Source: Colocasia esculenta (lineage: Eukaryota > Streptophyta > Magnoliopsida > Alismatales > Araceae). Taken from it: DNA of 64,000 nucleotides. Of the stretch, positions 1 to 10,391 are shown in pieces. Made by a program: the position numbers and the translations under genes. Below the pieces are notes generated by a model. That model had not been told where the DNA came from. It saw only the letters and a list, made by a program, of their open reading frames with translations, and searched no databases. Every line of letters begins with the position of its first letter. Position 1 is the first letter of the stretch. Location of the stretch: NCBI GenBank assembly GCA_014218235.1, contig CM024755.1:157907941-157971940 (forward strand), read 5' to 3'.

Positions 1-1281
1 GCTGAGGTGAGAGAGGAGCATGAGAAGGACTGGCATCTTCATTAGGAACTTGAGGCTGATCCTCATGCATAAGAGGCTGATCCTCTTGACTTAGGGGCTG
101 GTCCCCTTCAGCTGGAGGCTGTTCCTCTTGTACTTGGGGCTGATCCCCTTGAGCCTGAGGCTGTTCCTCTTGAGTTGGGGCTGTCCCCTTGAGCCTGAGG
201 CTGTTCCTCTTGAACTGGAGGAGCCTCAACCACAGCTGGTCCTCTTCTAATTTGATTTCCCTCCAATCTAAATCCCATAAACTTTGGATATTCTTGAAAG
301 TGTAGATGTTTGACTTGGGAATGGATTGGGATTTTTCATTTTCCAATGGCACACCAAAGTGCTTGAACACTGAGGTCAGATGTGCTCCATAAGGTAGAGA
401 TCTCTTGAGGTCTGCTCTTGTAGTTTCAGAAATGATTTGATAAAGAATCACATGAAGGTTGACCTTGATATCTTTGACCATGCAATAGAGTATGAATCTC
501 TGGATATCTGTCAATCTATCCCTCCCACCACCTTGAGGGGTAACTATGGTTGTCAAGATGTGGTGAATTACCCTTAATACAGGTGGAAATGAGTTGGCAT
601 TAAACCTTGTCACATAGGTTTGTTTGGGATCTGATGGATCTGCAGGATGGCCTGTCAAGATTGAGTAGGCTTCATGTAAGTCAAATTCAAATTCATGGTA
701 GTCAGCCCCCTCATCTGGCACTTTGAAAATGGAGGCTGCTACTTCAGTTGGCATGTCTATCTCTATCCCCTTGACTTTGGATTTAAAACCTTCTTCTGTG
801 CAGGTGAGGTTTTTGTAGAACTCTCTAACTAACCTTGGATAGCAGACTTGAAATTCAGAAATAAAAGGTATCCAAGATTGAAAGGAGAAATAGGTTTGAA
901 TTTCAGGGAGAGAGTCTGCTAATTGGGTGTCAGAAAGGTCAAGAATTCTAGGCTTCAAAATCAGTTTGGCAGCACTGACGGATTCTGAGGGTATATCCTC
1001 TTGAGACTCAGTAGAGGAAGATGAAGATGATTCCTCAGGATGGTCAGAGGAATCGCCCGAAATATCTGATCTAGGGTTTGAAACTTGTCTACCTCTGCCA
1101 GTATTGGAGGTCCTACCTCTCTTTGAAGCTCTGAGAGGTGCAGAAGAGGATCCTGGAAGCTCTGCAGGATCATTTCTTCGCTTGGTTCTTCTTTCATCTG
1201 TTCAACTGGAACCTGTGCCGGAACCTGCCTTGAAGAAGCCTGAGACCTTGCGCCACGGCGGGGACCCAACTTGCGGACCAT
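1..1281 (-). pseudogene. Extra ORF downstream of Sirevirus pol, plant transposon-type domain, frame-broken, runs off the left edge
   Basis: A start at 1281 opens a basic N-terminus (MVRKLGPRRG). Near 1200 the coherent reading moves to another frame, which carries a Ser/Glu-rich linker and then a conserved-looking stretch with LVREFYKNL (about 820) and TRFNANSFPPVLR (about 600). This resembles the 'putative plant transposon protein' domain seen in proteins linked to plant retrotransposons. It occupies the position where Sireviruses carry an env-like ORF. I saw no convincing signal peptide or membrane segment, so I do not call it an envelope protein. At least two single-base frame changes are needed (near 1200 and in the repeat near 190). 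The C-terminus is outside the window. Confidence 0.6.
46..230 (-). repeat. In-frame tandem repeats coding Gln/Glu/Pro units
   Basis: Imperfect units of about 36 bp (half-unit about 18 bp) are repeated on the minus strand and code variations of QEEQPQAQGDQP inside the extra ORF. One unit near 189 lacks a base that the neighbouring units have, which changes the frame within the array. Confidence 0.7.
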
Positions 1282-2607
1282 GGTGCAAGGAAGAGTGGAA
1301 TTTCAGAGAGGAGATGGAAGATTGGAGAGGTGATTGAAGAGAGAGAGATGGTGAAAATTTCTTGCCGGAAAGGTGAGAGTTTGGCCGTCGGGTCGACCTG
1401 ATGCCCAAAAAGGGATGCAGTGGTACACTGCCCCGCAGGAACAACAAGGGTTTAAGGTGAACCCGAAAGGTTTGAAAAGGTTCTGGCAAGAAGGCAGTGT
1501 CGACACATGAGGAAGGGTGTGTCGACCTGACTGGGGTTGTGTGTCGACACGAGAGAGGATTGTGTCGACACAGCCTTTGAGAGAAATTTGAATTTTTGAG
1601 AGGAAATTTTGAGAAATTTGGGGACATCTTTATAATGATAAATAATGAGAGGAATTATCATTTCAAGGATTTTTAAGAGGCCTAAAAATTCATTTGTTGT
1701 ATTTTGCAAAAATTCATTACAGTTCAAGTATTTCACACAATTTCCAACAGGATATTAGCATTCCAAGACTTGAATCAACAAAATGATAAATTGAGGGATA
1801 TAATGTATCTAACAATCAACCAAAATCTACCATGTTTCTCAATTTTCAAGAATTAAAGATATCATCTAGACTAAACACAGTTGTGTTGAAAGTAAAACAC
1901 AAACTTAAAGAACAACTTGATGAAGGAGGAAGATGATTCTTTCTAAACAAATCTCCAATAATTTTCATATTTTTGTTCTTTTAACAAACTATCAAATGAT
2001 GTAAATCTCTTTCACTCAAGTACTAGTGCTTTTTACACACCATAGTCCCTGGATACTCAAGATTTAGTCATTGTCAAGTCTCAAAGGGGTAAATGATGAC
2101 CTTTTGACATGAAAATATACGTTTTTTAGACGCCAATATTTCCAGTTACTCAGTCATCATCAAAAAGCATAGCACATAATTGCTTGAATTTTGAGGTTAT
2201 TTTCAATTTGGATCCCCTTTGAACAGAGTTAGCAATAATGCCTCATGACATACATAGCACTTCATTCATTGTGAAGGTGTGCAGTTTCTCAGCACAAATG
2301 CCATTGCTCTGTTGGATTTTATAAGATTTTGGAGAGTTTGTGAGATAGAATTCAAATACATCCAGTCATCAGTTGCAAACAAGGAAATGTTTTAAGTTCA
2401 ATACACAAATTGTTATTTAGTTTAGGAAGAGATCTGAATTTCTGTGGATTGAGAGACATAGTGGAAAGTTGATTAGTAAAAATATAATAGATCACTCAAG
2501 GTTCATTTTGAGACTCTAGACTTTAGAATGAGGACATCATGCAAGGAATTGATGAAATGCAAGAAGGGTTTTGAAATTTGCAAAAAGGTGACTTGTGAAT
2601 TTTCTAG
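1282..2607 (-). other. Spacer of Sirevirus A between polypurine region and extra ORF
   Basis: No convincing coding region. It contains four GTGTCGAC words at 1497, 1519, 1541 and 1562, immediately upstream of the extra ORF start. These are the same words that fill the LTR at 9853-10169. The rest is AT-rich and unremarkable. Confidence 0.5.
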
Positions 2608-3177
2608 CTCCCCCTGAGATGATGATTTCAACCATTTGTCATCATAATAAAGATATGCAGTTTTGAAATCAGAAGGAAATTTTCTTCTTGGACAACAAAG
2701 ACTCCCCCTCAACAACTGTATATCCATTTCTTGGTACTTGGCGGAGACACATACTCTCGCATAGTGAAAGTGTCCAGACAAGCATAACTTGTCCTTCTCC
2801 AAGTCACCATTTGATATACCAAGAGATTTCAATACAATAAGAGTTGAAGAATTCATTAGCAAAAAGAAGTGGAAGTTAAAACTGTGCAAGTTTTGAAATC
2901 AGAAAAGAATTTCTTTTTGAACAATAAAAGCTCCCCCTCAATTATTGCATATTAACTTCTTAGTACTTGGCGGAGATATGTTCTCACGCATAGTGAAAGT
3001 ATCCAGACAAGCATAACTTGTCCTTCTCCAAATCACTATTTGATATACCAAGAAGTTTCAACACAATCAGAAGTGGAGAATTTATTGTAAAAAAGGGAAA
3101 TAGAATTGAAAATGAGAGAGATATGAACAATGTATCTTGAGGAAGCAAGGAAATATGAAATGCAAAGAACTCCCCCT
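2608..3177 (-). repeat. Multiple polypurine tract motifs (AGGGGGAG x4)
   Basis: CTCCCCCT (AGGGGGAG on the element strand) occurs at 2608-2615, 2702-2709, 2931-2938 and 3170-3177, just downstream of the pol stop. Repeated AGGGGGAG polypurine motifs are a known Sirevirus hallmark. They would prime plus-strand DNA synthesis, normally next to the 3' LTR. Here at least 2.6 kb, including the extra ORF, separates them from that LTR. Confidence 0.7.
2661..3110 (-). repeat. About 230-bp tandem duplication containing the polypurine motif
   Basis: Unit 1 (2661-2890) and unit 2 (2891 to about 3110) both begin with TTTTGAAATCAGAA. They share the polypurine motif, the word ACTTGGCGGAGA and the stretch around GACAAGCATAACTTG, with scattered substitutions. 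The divergence suggests the duplication is older than this insertion and is part of the element's structure. Confidence 0.75.
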
Positions 3178-3216
3178 TAGGTAATGCATAGCACTCAACC
3201 CAAACCTTAAGAGAGA

Positions 3217-4444
3217 TCAAGAAGGTGGACATTTACAAAGACCAAGTTCTCTCCTTAAAGATGAGAATCTATTTTCAGGAAGGGGTTTTGTGAATATGTC
3301 TGCAATTTGTTTTTCAGTTTCAATAAAATGGAGTTCAAAAGATTTCTTTGCAACCTCATCTCTCAAGAAATGATGCCTAATTTCAATGTGTTTTGTTCTG
3401 GAGTGCTGAATGGGGTTTTTAGAAAGGTTGATTGCACTTGTGTTATCACATAGGATGGGTACACACCCTAAATCTTGGTTGTAATCAAGAAGTTGATGTT
3501 TCACCCAGAGAATCTGAGTTCCACATCTACCTGCAGCAACATACTCAGCCTCTGCTGTTGACAGAGCAACTGAATGTTGCTTCTTAGAAGCCCAAGAAAT
3601 AAGGCACCCACCTAGAAATACACACAAGCCACTTGTGCTTTTTCTATCTAACTTACACCCAGCATAATCAGCATCACAATAGGCAAACAATTCTAACTTG
3701 CAACCAGCAGGATACCAAATTCCTAAGTCACATGTTCCAACAAGATATTTAAAAATTCTTTTCACAGCAAGCATATGACTTTCTTTAGGATTTGATTGGA
3801 ATCTAGCACATAAGCACACACAAAACTGAATGTCAGGTCTAGAAGTAGTAAGGTAGAGCAGAGAGCCAATCATACCTCTGTAGGTTTTTGGATCTACTGA
3901 CTTACCAGATGGGTCTTCTTCTAGCTTAGCATTTATTGCAATGGGTGTGCTTGAATGTTTAAGGTTCTGATAGTCAAACCTTTTCAGTAGCTCCTTGACA
4001 TATTTGGTTTGACTGATGAAGATTCCTTCATTCGTTTGGTTAACCTGCAATCCCAAAAAGAATGTTAAATCTCCCATTAAGCTCATTTCAAATTCATTCT
4101 GCATTTGATTTGAAAATTCAGTGCAAAGGCCTTTATTGGTGGAGCCAAAATTATGTCATCAACATAAATTTGGACCACAATTATTTGATTTTTTACTGTT
4201 TTGTGAACAATGTTTGATCAACATTACCTCTAGAATATCCTTTTTCAAGTAAAAAGGAACTCAAACGATCATACCAAGCTCTTGGAGCTTGTTTAAGACC
4301 ATAGAGTGCCTTATTAAGCTTGAAAACATGGTTAGGATATTTTTCATTATCAAATCCAGGAGGTTGTTCAACAAACACATTTTCCTTTATATATCCATTT
4401 AGAAATGCACTTTTAACATCCATTTGAAAGACTTTGAATTTCAT
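3217..4444 (-). pseudogene. Sirevirus A pol: reverse transcriptase core and RNase H
   Basis: The 4444-4193 part reads the copia RT block with QMDVKSAFLNG and LYGLKQAPRAWYDRL. The catalytic IYVDD lies near 4155 in a different frame. The 4104-3217 part holds the end of RT (GDLTFFLGLQV) and copia RNase H (YCDADYAGC, STAEAEYVA, ILCDNTSAI), ending near DIFTKPLP. RT copies element RNA into DNA and RNase H removes the RNA strand. Frame shifts near 4444 and 4195-4105 break the protein. The motif residues themselves are intact, so the decay looks modest. Confidence 0.9.
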
Positions 4445-5742
4445 GGAGGATGCAAAAGCAAGGAAATTCTCACAGCTTCTAGTCTAGCTACAGGGGCATA
4501 AGATTCTTCAAAGTCAATTCCAAATTCTTGGTTATACCCCTTTGCAACTAGCCTAGCTTTGTTTCTTATAACTTGACCAGCTTCATTCAATTTATTTCTG
4601 AAAACCCATCTAGTGCCAATCACTGTTTGGTCACTAGGTCTAGGCACTAATTCCCACACTTGATTTCTTTCAAATTGATGAAGTTCATCATGCATAGCAT
4701 CAATCCAATCAGAACTGGATAAGGCTTCATCAATTGACTTGGGTTCAATTTGGGAAATTAGAGCTAGTGAGTCTTCTTCAATGTTTTGCAAAAAGGATGA
4801 TCTGGTCCTAACTCTATCATTTAGATTGCCAACCACACTGTCTAATGGGTGGTCTCTTAGAAAACGAGGTTCAGAAATTACCTGTTGAGAAGTGCCCACT
4901 TCTGGAACAAGATTACCTGAACCATTTGGAGATGGTGAGTTATTGTTCAGGTTTTCTTCAATGTTATTAATCTCCTCAACGGTTGGTGAAGAATCCACAA
5001 TGAGGTCATCCTCTTCATTGTCTTCATTGTCTTGTTTTTCCCTGCAAGATTTAGAATCATTAGTGGAAAAGGAATTTTCATCAAAAATTACATGTGGAGA
5101 TTCTTCAACAGATTTGGTTTTCATTATGTACACTTTGAAGGCCCTTGACACTTCAGAATAGCCAAGGAAGATAGCTTCCTGACTCTTAGCATCAAACTTG
5201 TCAAGGTTTTCTTTGTTATTATTGTGTACATAGCATTTGCACCCAAAGACTTTAAAATAGGAAACAGTTGGCTTTTTGTTTTTCAATAATTCATAGGGGG
5301 TTTTCTTGATTTTTGGTCTGACCAATGCTCTATTGAGTATGTGGTTTGCTGTGTTCACAGCTTCAGCCCAGAAGGATTTGGGCAAGTTACTCTCAAGAAG
5401 CATGGTTCTAGCCATTTCCACAAGAGTTCTGTTCTTTCTTTCCACAACTCCATTTTGTTCTGGAGTTCTTGGTGAAGAAAACTTGTGGAATATCTGAAAT
5501 TCAGCACAAAAATCAGAAAAGGATGTGTTCTCAAATTCACCCCCATGATCAGTTAAGATATTTTTGATTTTATATGGATAAGTGGTTAAGACAGTGGTAC
5601 AAAAGTTCCTGAATTCAAGGCATGCATCACTTTTGTGAGATAGAAAAATAACCCAGGTAAATCTAGTAAAGTCATCAATGATTACAAATCCATATCTTTT
5701 GCCACTCAAGCTTAGAACTCTTGTTGGCCCAAAGAGGTCCAT
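4441..5742 (-). pseudogene. Sirevirus A pol: integrase and RT N-terminus
   Basis: 433 codons are open. The integrase core is first, with D in DLFGP, D in TDHGGEFE and E in VVERKNRT, the expected D,D,E triad. It is followed by SFWAEAVNTANHILNR, the FGCKCYVH region and a long acidic linker. The RT N-terminus follows with NQVWELVPRP, GTRWVFRNKL and RNKARLVAKGYNQ. It ends at a frame shift near 4441, where the next RT block begins in another frame. Integrase inserts the DNA copy into the genome. The preceding protease segment also joins by a frame shift, near 5750-5815. Confidence 0.92.
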
Positions 5743-5753
5743 GTGAAGAAGTT

Positions 5754-6398
5754 CTAGTGGCTTAGATGTGAGTACTTCATTGAAGACTTTAAAGGATTTC
5801 CTAGTTTTTTTCCTTTAGCACAGATCCCACAAATTTGATTTTCAACTTTAGAGAGTGATTCAGGAAGACCTTTAACCAGATTCAATCTTAACAACTTATC
5901 CATTGTTCTGAAGCTTGCATGGCCAAGTCTTTTGTGCCAAGTCCATGCAATTTCATCTTTATTTGCAACAAAACAAAGATTTTCAGAAAAGTTTTTATTA
6001 AGGTTGATCATGTAAACATTGTTTTCTCTTTTTCCACAGAATTTAATCTTGTCAGTTGATGAATCAATTATTTTGCAAAAATCAGATTCAAACACAACTT
6101 TGTGACCTTTGTCACATAGTTGGCTAATACTGAGCAAATTATAGTCAAGTCCATCAACTAACAAAACATTATCTACTGAGTTTAAAGAAGTTTGACCAAC
6201 CTTACCAGATCCAATGATCTTTCCTTTATTTTTACCTCCAAAGGTGACTGACCCTCCCTCCTTTTCAAGCAGGAATGAGAATTTGGCTCTATCTCCAGTC
6301 ATATGTCGTGAACACCCACTGTCAAGAAACCATACATTTGTGTTGGGTGCACGACTTCCCTGCAACAAGATCAGTGGAGAGAAGATTTTGGTACCCAA
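5754..6398 (-). pseudogene. Sirevirus A pol: aspartic protease and GAG-pre-integrase zinc domain
   Basis: The open frame carries WFLDSGCSRHMTGD, the standard copia protease active-site block (DSG), then LLSISQLCDKGHKV, and the pre-integrase zinc-binding region with WHKRLGHAS and CGICAKGK. Protease would cleave the Gag-Pol precursor. The frame ends near 5754 and integrase continues in another frame. The N-terminus has no obvious ATG and is preceded by a T-rich stretch ending in CAG near 6361. Confidence 0.88.
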
Positions 6399-6749
6399 AC
6401 AGAGTTGGGACCATCAGAATGATTTAGCAAGACATCAAATCCTTTCTCACCCAAATTTGATTTGTTTTAGATTTTTGTTTTGTTACTTTGGTGTTTTCAG
6501 CATTTTTCTGTTTGTTCTTTCTTTTAGGAATGAAAGCACCAAGATCTTTGTTTTTGGTAGGAGGGGAGTTTTTCATTTGAAAATTTGAGTTCATAGAAGG
6601 AGGTGGAATCCATGGATTGTGTTGGTACATCCAGAAATTTGGATAAGGGTATTGAGGATAATACCAACAGGGATTTTCATACCATTGGTTCCAAGGATTA
6701 GTCCAATTTTCTTGAGGAGCTGTCTTGGAGGTCCAAGGTTTTTCATGGA
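6399..6749 (-). pseudogene. Sirevirus A gag tail and gag-pol junction
   Basis: The gag frame closes at 6750, but a shifted frame continues with an aromatic-rich stretch (WYYPQYPYPNFW, near 6640) and a basic stretch. A third frame gives VWVPK near 6390. A WVPK-type motif close to the Gag end is also present in Sirevirus C at 62392. The junction therefore contains at least one frame shift relative to a functional copy. Confidence 0.6.
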
Positions 6750-8579
6750 TTATTTCTTTTCCTTTTTCTTATTTCTCAGATTTTTATTTGAATTTTTAGT
6801 TGAGTTGATTATGGTTTTTGGTGTTGAACAGGTCGACCTGTCAGGGGACTGTGTCGACCTGACAGTCTTCTTTTGTTTTTGGATTTTTGATTTGTTTTGA
6901 GTTTTGTTTGGGTTTTTGTTTGGGGTTTTGTTTGCTGTTTGTTGGATTTCAGTGTTTTCCAGATTGGGACCTTTAACAAATTTGATTAATGGTGCTTTTC
7001 CCTTTTTCTCACCAGATTTATCTTTTGTTGATTTCTTTTTGTTGAATCCCAATCCATGAGATGTGGTTGTCATGTTGGATCCTAGCAATGCCTCTAGGTT
7101 ATCTTGGCCTTTTGTGAAGGTTTGGATAACCTCCTCCTTTTCCTTTAGCTGGTTTTTAAGAATTTCAATTTCTTCAATTTTCTGTTGTTTTTCTTGTTTT
7201 TCAATTTCCAGCTTTTCATTTAAATTTCTGAAGTCTTGGGAGGCCTTCTGAGAGGCAAGTTTTAAATCATCAATTAGGTTCAGTAAATTTTCTTTTTCTT
7301 CAAGCAATTCTGTTACTTCAGATTCCAGTTCACAGGTTCTATTGTTTGAGGATTGGTTATGGTAAAGATTTTCAATTTTCTTTTTGATGTGTTTGTTTTC
7401 TTTTCTCATTTCAGAGTATCTTTCTACCAATTCAGCATACACATCCTGCCAATCTTCAACACTATAATCTTCAAAGGAAGTATTTACCTTTCCATCTGTG
7501 CTGTTGGCCATGAAGCAAACTTCCTCACTCTCTGAGCTTGAGGACTTCTTCTCTTCTTCTTCCTCACTTGTGTCTTCATCAGACCAAGTGGCTACCATGG
7601 CCTTGGGCTTCTTGTATTTCTGGAATCTTTTGTGCTTTTCCTTTTTGTTCTCAGGACACTCTCCCTTCATGTGTCCTGGCTTGTTGCACCTGTAACAGAT
7701 AACATTCTCATCAGGTTTATGATTCTTATTGAAATTGGAAGAGGAAATATTCTTCTTACCTGGGGAAAATTCCTTTTTCCCAGTCATTTTCCCTTTCCTA
7801 TATTTCAAGAATTTCCTGAATTGTCTGGTCATGAGGGCAATCTCATCCTCATTTGACTCAGATTCTTCAGAACTTGTTTTATCCTGATTTTTATCTTTGT
7901 TGCTTGAAGAGGCTTTGAGTGCCATAGGCTTGGTCTTAGTGATAAGTTCTTCATTTCTTCTTAAGTTTATTTCATATGTCATTAAAGATCCAATCAATTC
8001 ATCCAAAGACATTTTGGATAAATCTTTTGAATCTTCAATAACAGTGGCCTTGGTATGCCAAATTGAAGAAAGTGAACGCAAAATTTTTCTTACCAAGTCT
8101 GCATCAGTATACTCCTTACCCAAAGCCTTGAGTCCATTGACAATCACCATGAATCTGGCAAACATTTCAGAAATGGATTCATTAGATTTCATCATGAAAA
8201 GTTCATATTCTGAAACTAAAATATTTGCCTTGGTCTCCTTGACCTGAGATGTTCCCTCATAGAGTAGTTCGAGTTTATCCCACATCTCTTTGGCAGATTT
8301 ACACATAGAGATTCTCGAATACTCCTTGGGATGGACAGCACATTGAATCATGTTCATGGCACTGTAATTCAATGTAGCTCTCCTTATTTGTTCCCTCGTC
8401 CAGGTTTCTTCCTCACCCTGGTTTTCATAGGGACCAGCCTCAACTACTTTCCAGATCTCATAGTTCTGGGCCCTTAAGAATACTTGCATTCTGTTCTTCC
8501 AATAAGAATAGTCCAAACCATTAAAGAATGGTGGCCTATTTATGGAATGGCCCTCAGCTATGAAACCCTTTGAGTCCAT
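6750..8579 (-). CDS. Sirevirus A Gag (capsid/nucleocapsid polyprotein)
   Basis: About 609 codons from ATG at 8579 (MDSKGF); the frame is open further upstream, but this start matches copia Gag. In order: the copia-type gag domain (YWKNRMQVFL, MWDKLELLYEG, VRKILRSL, LDELIGSLMTYE), an acidic linker, a CCHC zinc knuckle CYRCNKPGHMKGEC near 7697-7656, a Lys/Glu-rich region, and a long coiled-coil stretch (heptad Leu/Ile/Glu/Lys, about 7380-7090). A long Gag C-terminus with coiled coil is typical of Sireviruses. It forms the virus-like particle and binds element RNA. The basic C-terminus ends at 6750, probably early because of a frame shift. Confidence 0.9.
   Translation of the reverse strand: MDSKGFIAEGHSINRPPFFNGLDYSYWKNRMQVFLRAQNYEIWKVVEAGPYENQGEEETWTREQIRRATLNYSAMNMIQCAVHPKEYSRISMCKSAKEMWDKLELLYEGTSQVKETKANILVSEYELFMMKSNESISEMFARFMVIVNGLKALGKEYTDADLVRKILRSLSSIWHTKATVIEDSKDLSKMSLDELIGSLMTYEINLRRNEELITKTKPMALKASSSNKDKNQDKTSSEESESNEDEIALMTRQFRKFLKYRKGKMTGKKEFSPGKKNISSSNFNKNHKPDENVICYRCNKPGHMKGECPENKKEKHKRFQKYKKPKAMVATWSDEDTSEEEEEKKSSSSESEEVCFMANSTDGKVNTSFEDYSVEDWQDVYAELVERYSEMRKENKHIKKKIENLYHNQSSNNRTCELESEVTELLEEKENLLNLIDDLKLASQKASQDFRNLNEKLEIEKQEKQQKIEEIEILKNQLKEKEEVIQTFTKGQDNLEALLGSNMTTTSHGLGFNKKKSTKDKSGEKKGKAPLIKFVKGPNLENTEIQQTANKTPNKNPNKTQNKSKIQKQKKTVRSTQSPDRSTCSTPKTIINSTKNSNKNLRNKKKEKK
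6831..6860 (-). repeat. Two GTCGACCTG words inside Sirevirus A gag
   Basis: GGTCGACCTG at 6831-6840 and GTGTCGACCT at 6851-6860 lie in the 3' part of gag. The same words make up the LTR array at 9853-10169. Confidence 0.7.
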
Positions 8580-8707
8580 GACACTTAAGTAAATGCACAG
8601 AGAAGTAGTTAAGCAAGCAAGCAACAAACAAACAGACAACAAACAAACAAACACTCAATACTCAGAAACAAAAGCTGCTCAGTTCAAATCAGATCGATGT
8701 AAACCCT

Positions 8708-8718
8708 CTCTGATACCA
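8708..8718 (-). other. Sirevirus A primer binding site (initiator Met tRNA)
   Basis: The minus strand reads TGGTATCAGAG directly after the 5' LTR end. This matches the complement of the 3' end of initiator methionine tRNA, the usual copia primer. Confidence 0.85.
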
Positions 8719-8720
8719 AT

Positions 8721-10391
8721 TGAAGGATCGAAATAAATGTGTGGAAAAGATCTAGAAGGGGGGGATGAATAGATCTTAGCCACTTTTGCGGAAGCTTAAA
8801 TAATTTTAAAACTATTTAGAATCAGAGGCAATGTTATCAGTGAAAAGCTACTGATCTGATTAGATTGGAGTGGGTTGAAAAACTTAGATGTGAATCAAGT
8901 TGATTAAGTGAATTAAAAACGAATCCTATGCAAGCATCTAGCGGATGAATCAGTCAAACCACAGAAAACAAATGCACAAGGATTTTTAGGTGGTTCGGAA
9001 ATCACCCATGTGATTCCTACATCCACCCCTCACAACCCGTGAGGATTCACTAACACAACTGGGTAACACACCCACTGGAGCCTGACAACTCCAACACTGA
9101 AGAGCTTACAACTCACACCACTTCTAGAGCAAGACTACTCTAGAACAACTGAGCAAGACTGCTCAACCACACTTGAGTTTGACAAATCAACACTGAGCAC
9201 AACGACTCACAACAACCTGAGCACAAGGCTCACACTAAGACTGCTAGACACCAACTTAAGACTGAGATCCTCTAGCAATAGATCTAGTCAAAGTTTGAGA
9301 ACTCTAAAGAGAGTTATGCAGAAGTACTTGCATAATCCCAAAAGATATCTCAGAAGAACAGAAGAGAAATTAAGTTGAATTGAAAGTCTTCGTTCTTCAG
9401 TGTACTCCCTTGTAGAGGCTTGAATTGGGAAGAAGCATGTGAAGCTTGAAGTCCAAAACGATGCTCTGCAATTTGAGAAGTTGGATCTTCCTCGAATTCT
9501 TCACCAACAAAGTCTTCTACAGGAACTGCCTCCTTGGAATGCTTCAGAGGAATCTTCAGGGCTCAAATTCCAATTCCCACACCTTGAATTGGTGGGAATT
9601 GGTCTTCTAGAAGCAATTGGAGAGCAGAGGAAGGAGACACGAGCTCTTCTGGCCGCCAGGAGCTTCTTGGAGGCACTGAGAGAGTTGGGTCAGTTGTTTC
9701 TTTCGAAGGCAGGCCAAAAAGGACCTTTTATACCCTTAGGATTCCAAAGATACCCTTTTGGGGTACAAGGGCACGCTTTCCAAGAAAGATTCTGATCGCC
9801 CTAGAAGGACACGTGGCAGCCATCAGCTCTTAGGATGAAAAGTTTCCGTAGTGTGTCGACCTGCCCTGGTGGTTGTGTCGACACACTGTCCCAAAGATAG
9901 AAAAATCTGTTCTGGGAGAAAGGTCCCGTGTCGACCTGCTCTTGAGTGTGTCGACCTGCTGTCCCAATTCCTCAAACTGGCTGTTCTGGGAACTGGGTCT
10001 AGTGTCGACCTGCCTGGGAGTGTGTCGACCTGGGTACCCTTGATCTCTGGAAAACTGCCACTCGTGTCGACACACTCTTGACATGTGTCGACACACTCTT
10101 GACATTTTTACACAATTTCTCTTTGAATCTGTGTTGATGTGTCGACACCATTGATGGGTGTGTCGACACATCTTTTGCATAAAAATGTTTGTACCTGAAA
10201 AATAAACACATATATCATTAGTTAAATGATTTATCATGACTATAAATTATAAATGTGATTTGCAAAATACTTTTTGAACATGAATTTCAGGTATGATGTT
10301 TTTGACATGCTTCAATTAAATTGCTTTAAGAACACTTCTTGTCATCATCAAAATAGGAGGGAAATGATATGAATTTGCATTCAACCCAACA
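8721..10391 (-). repeat. Sirevirus A 5' LTR (1671 bp)
   Basis: On the minus strand it begins TGTTGGGTTG at 10391, continues into a TTTTGATGATGACAA stretch common near the start of Sirevirus LTRs, and ends CCTTCA at 8721 beside the primer binding site. It holds promoter and polyadenylation functions. The open frame at 9439-9795 inside it resembles no protein I know. The partner LTR is outside the window. Confidence 0.85.
9853..10169. repeat. GTGTCGAC word array in Sirevirus A LTR (10 copies)
   Basis: Ten GTGTCGAC words occur in about 317 bp, extended either to the palindrome GTGTCGACAC (first at 9875) or to GTGTCGACCTG (first at 9853). They come mostly in pairs separated by about 10-20 bp of unrelated sequence. 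The spacers differ, so this is not a simple tandem repeat. Confidence 0.85.

Larger units (their letters stand above)
1..10391 (-). mobile_element. Sirevirus A (Ty1/copia), 3' LTR outside window
   Basis: The order on the minus strand is LTR (8721-10391), primer binding site, gag with CCHC knuckle and coiled coil, pol in copia order (protease, integrase, RT, RNase H), AGGGGGAG motifs, then an extra ORF. Long LTR, extended Gag, several polypurine motifs and an ORF downstream of pol are Sirevirus traits. No second LTR lies between 1 and 3216, so the 3' LTR must be left of the window. The insertion point at 10391/10392 lies inside the Gypsy-A 5' LTR. The 5-bp target duplication cannot be checked because only one flank is visible. 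Confidence 0.9.

Noticed and set aside
9439..9795. 118-codon ORF on the plus strand in the Sirevirus A LTR
   Set aside because: Inside an LTR, opposite to the element, with no recognisable domain; composition explains the open frame.
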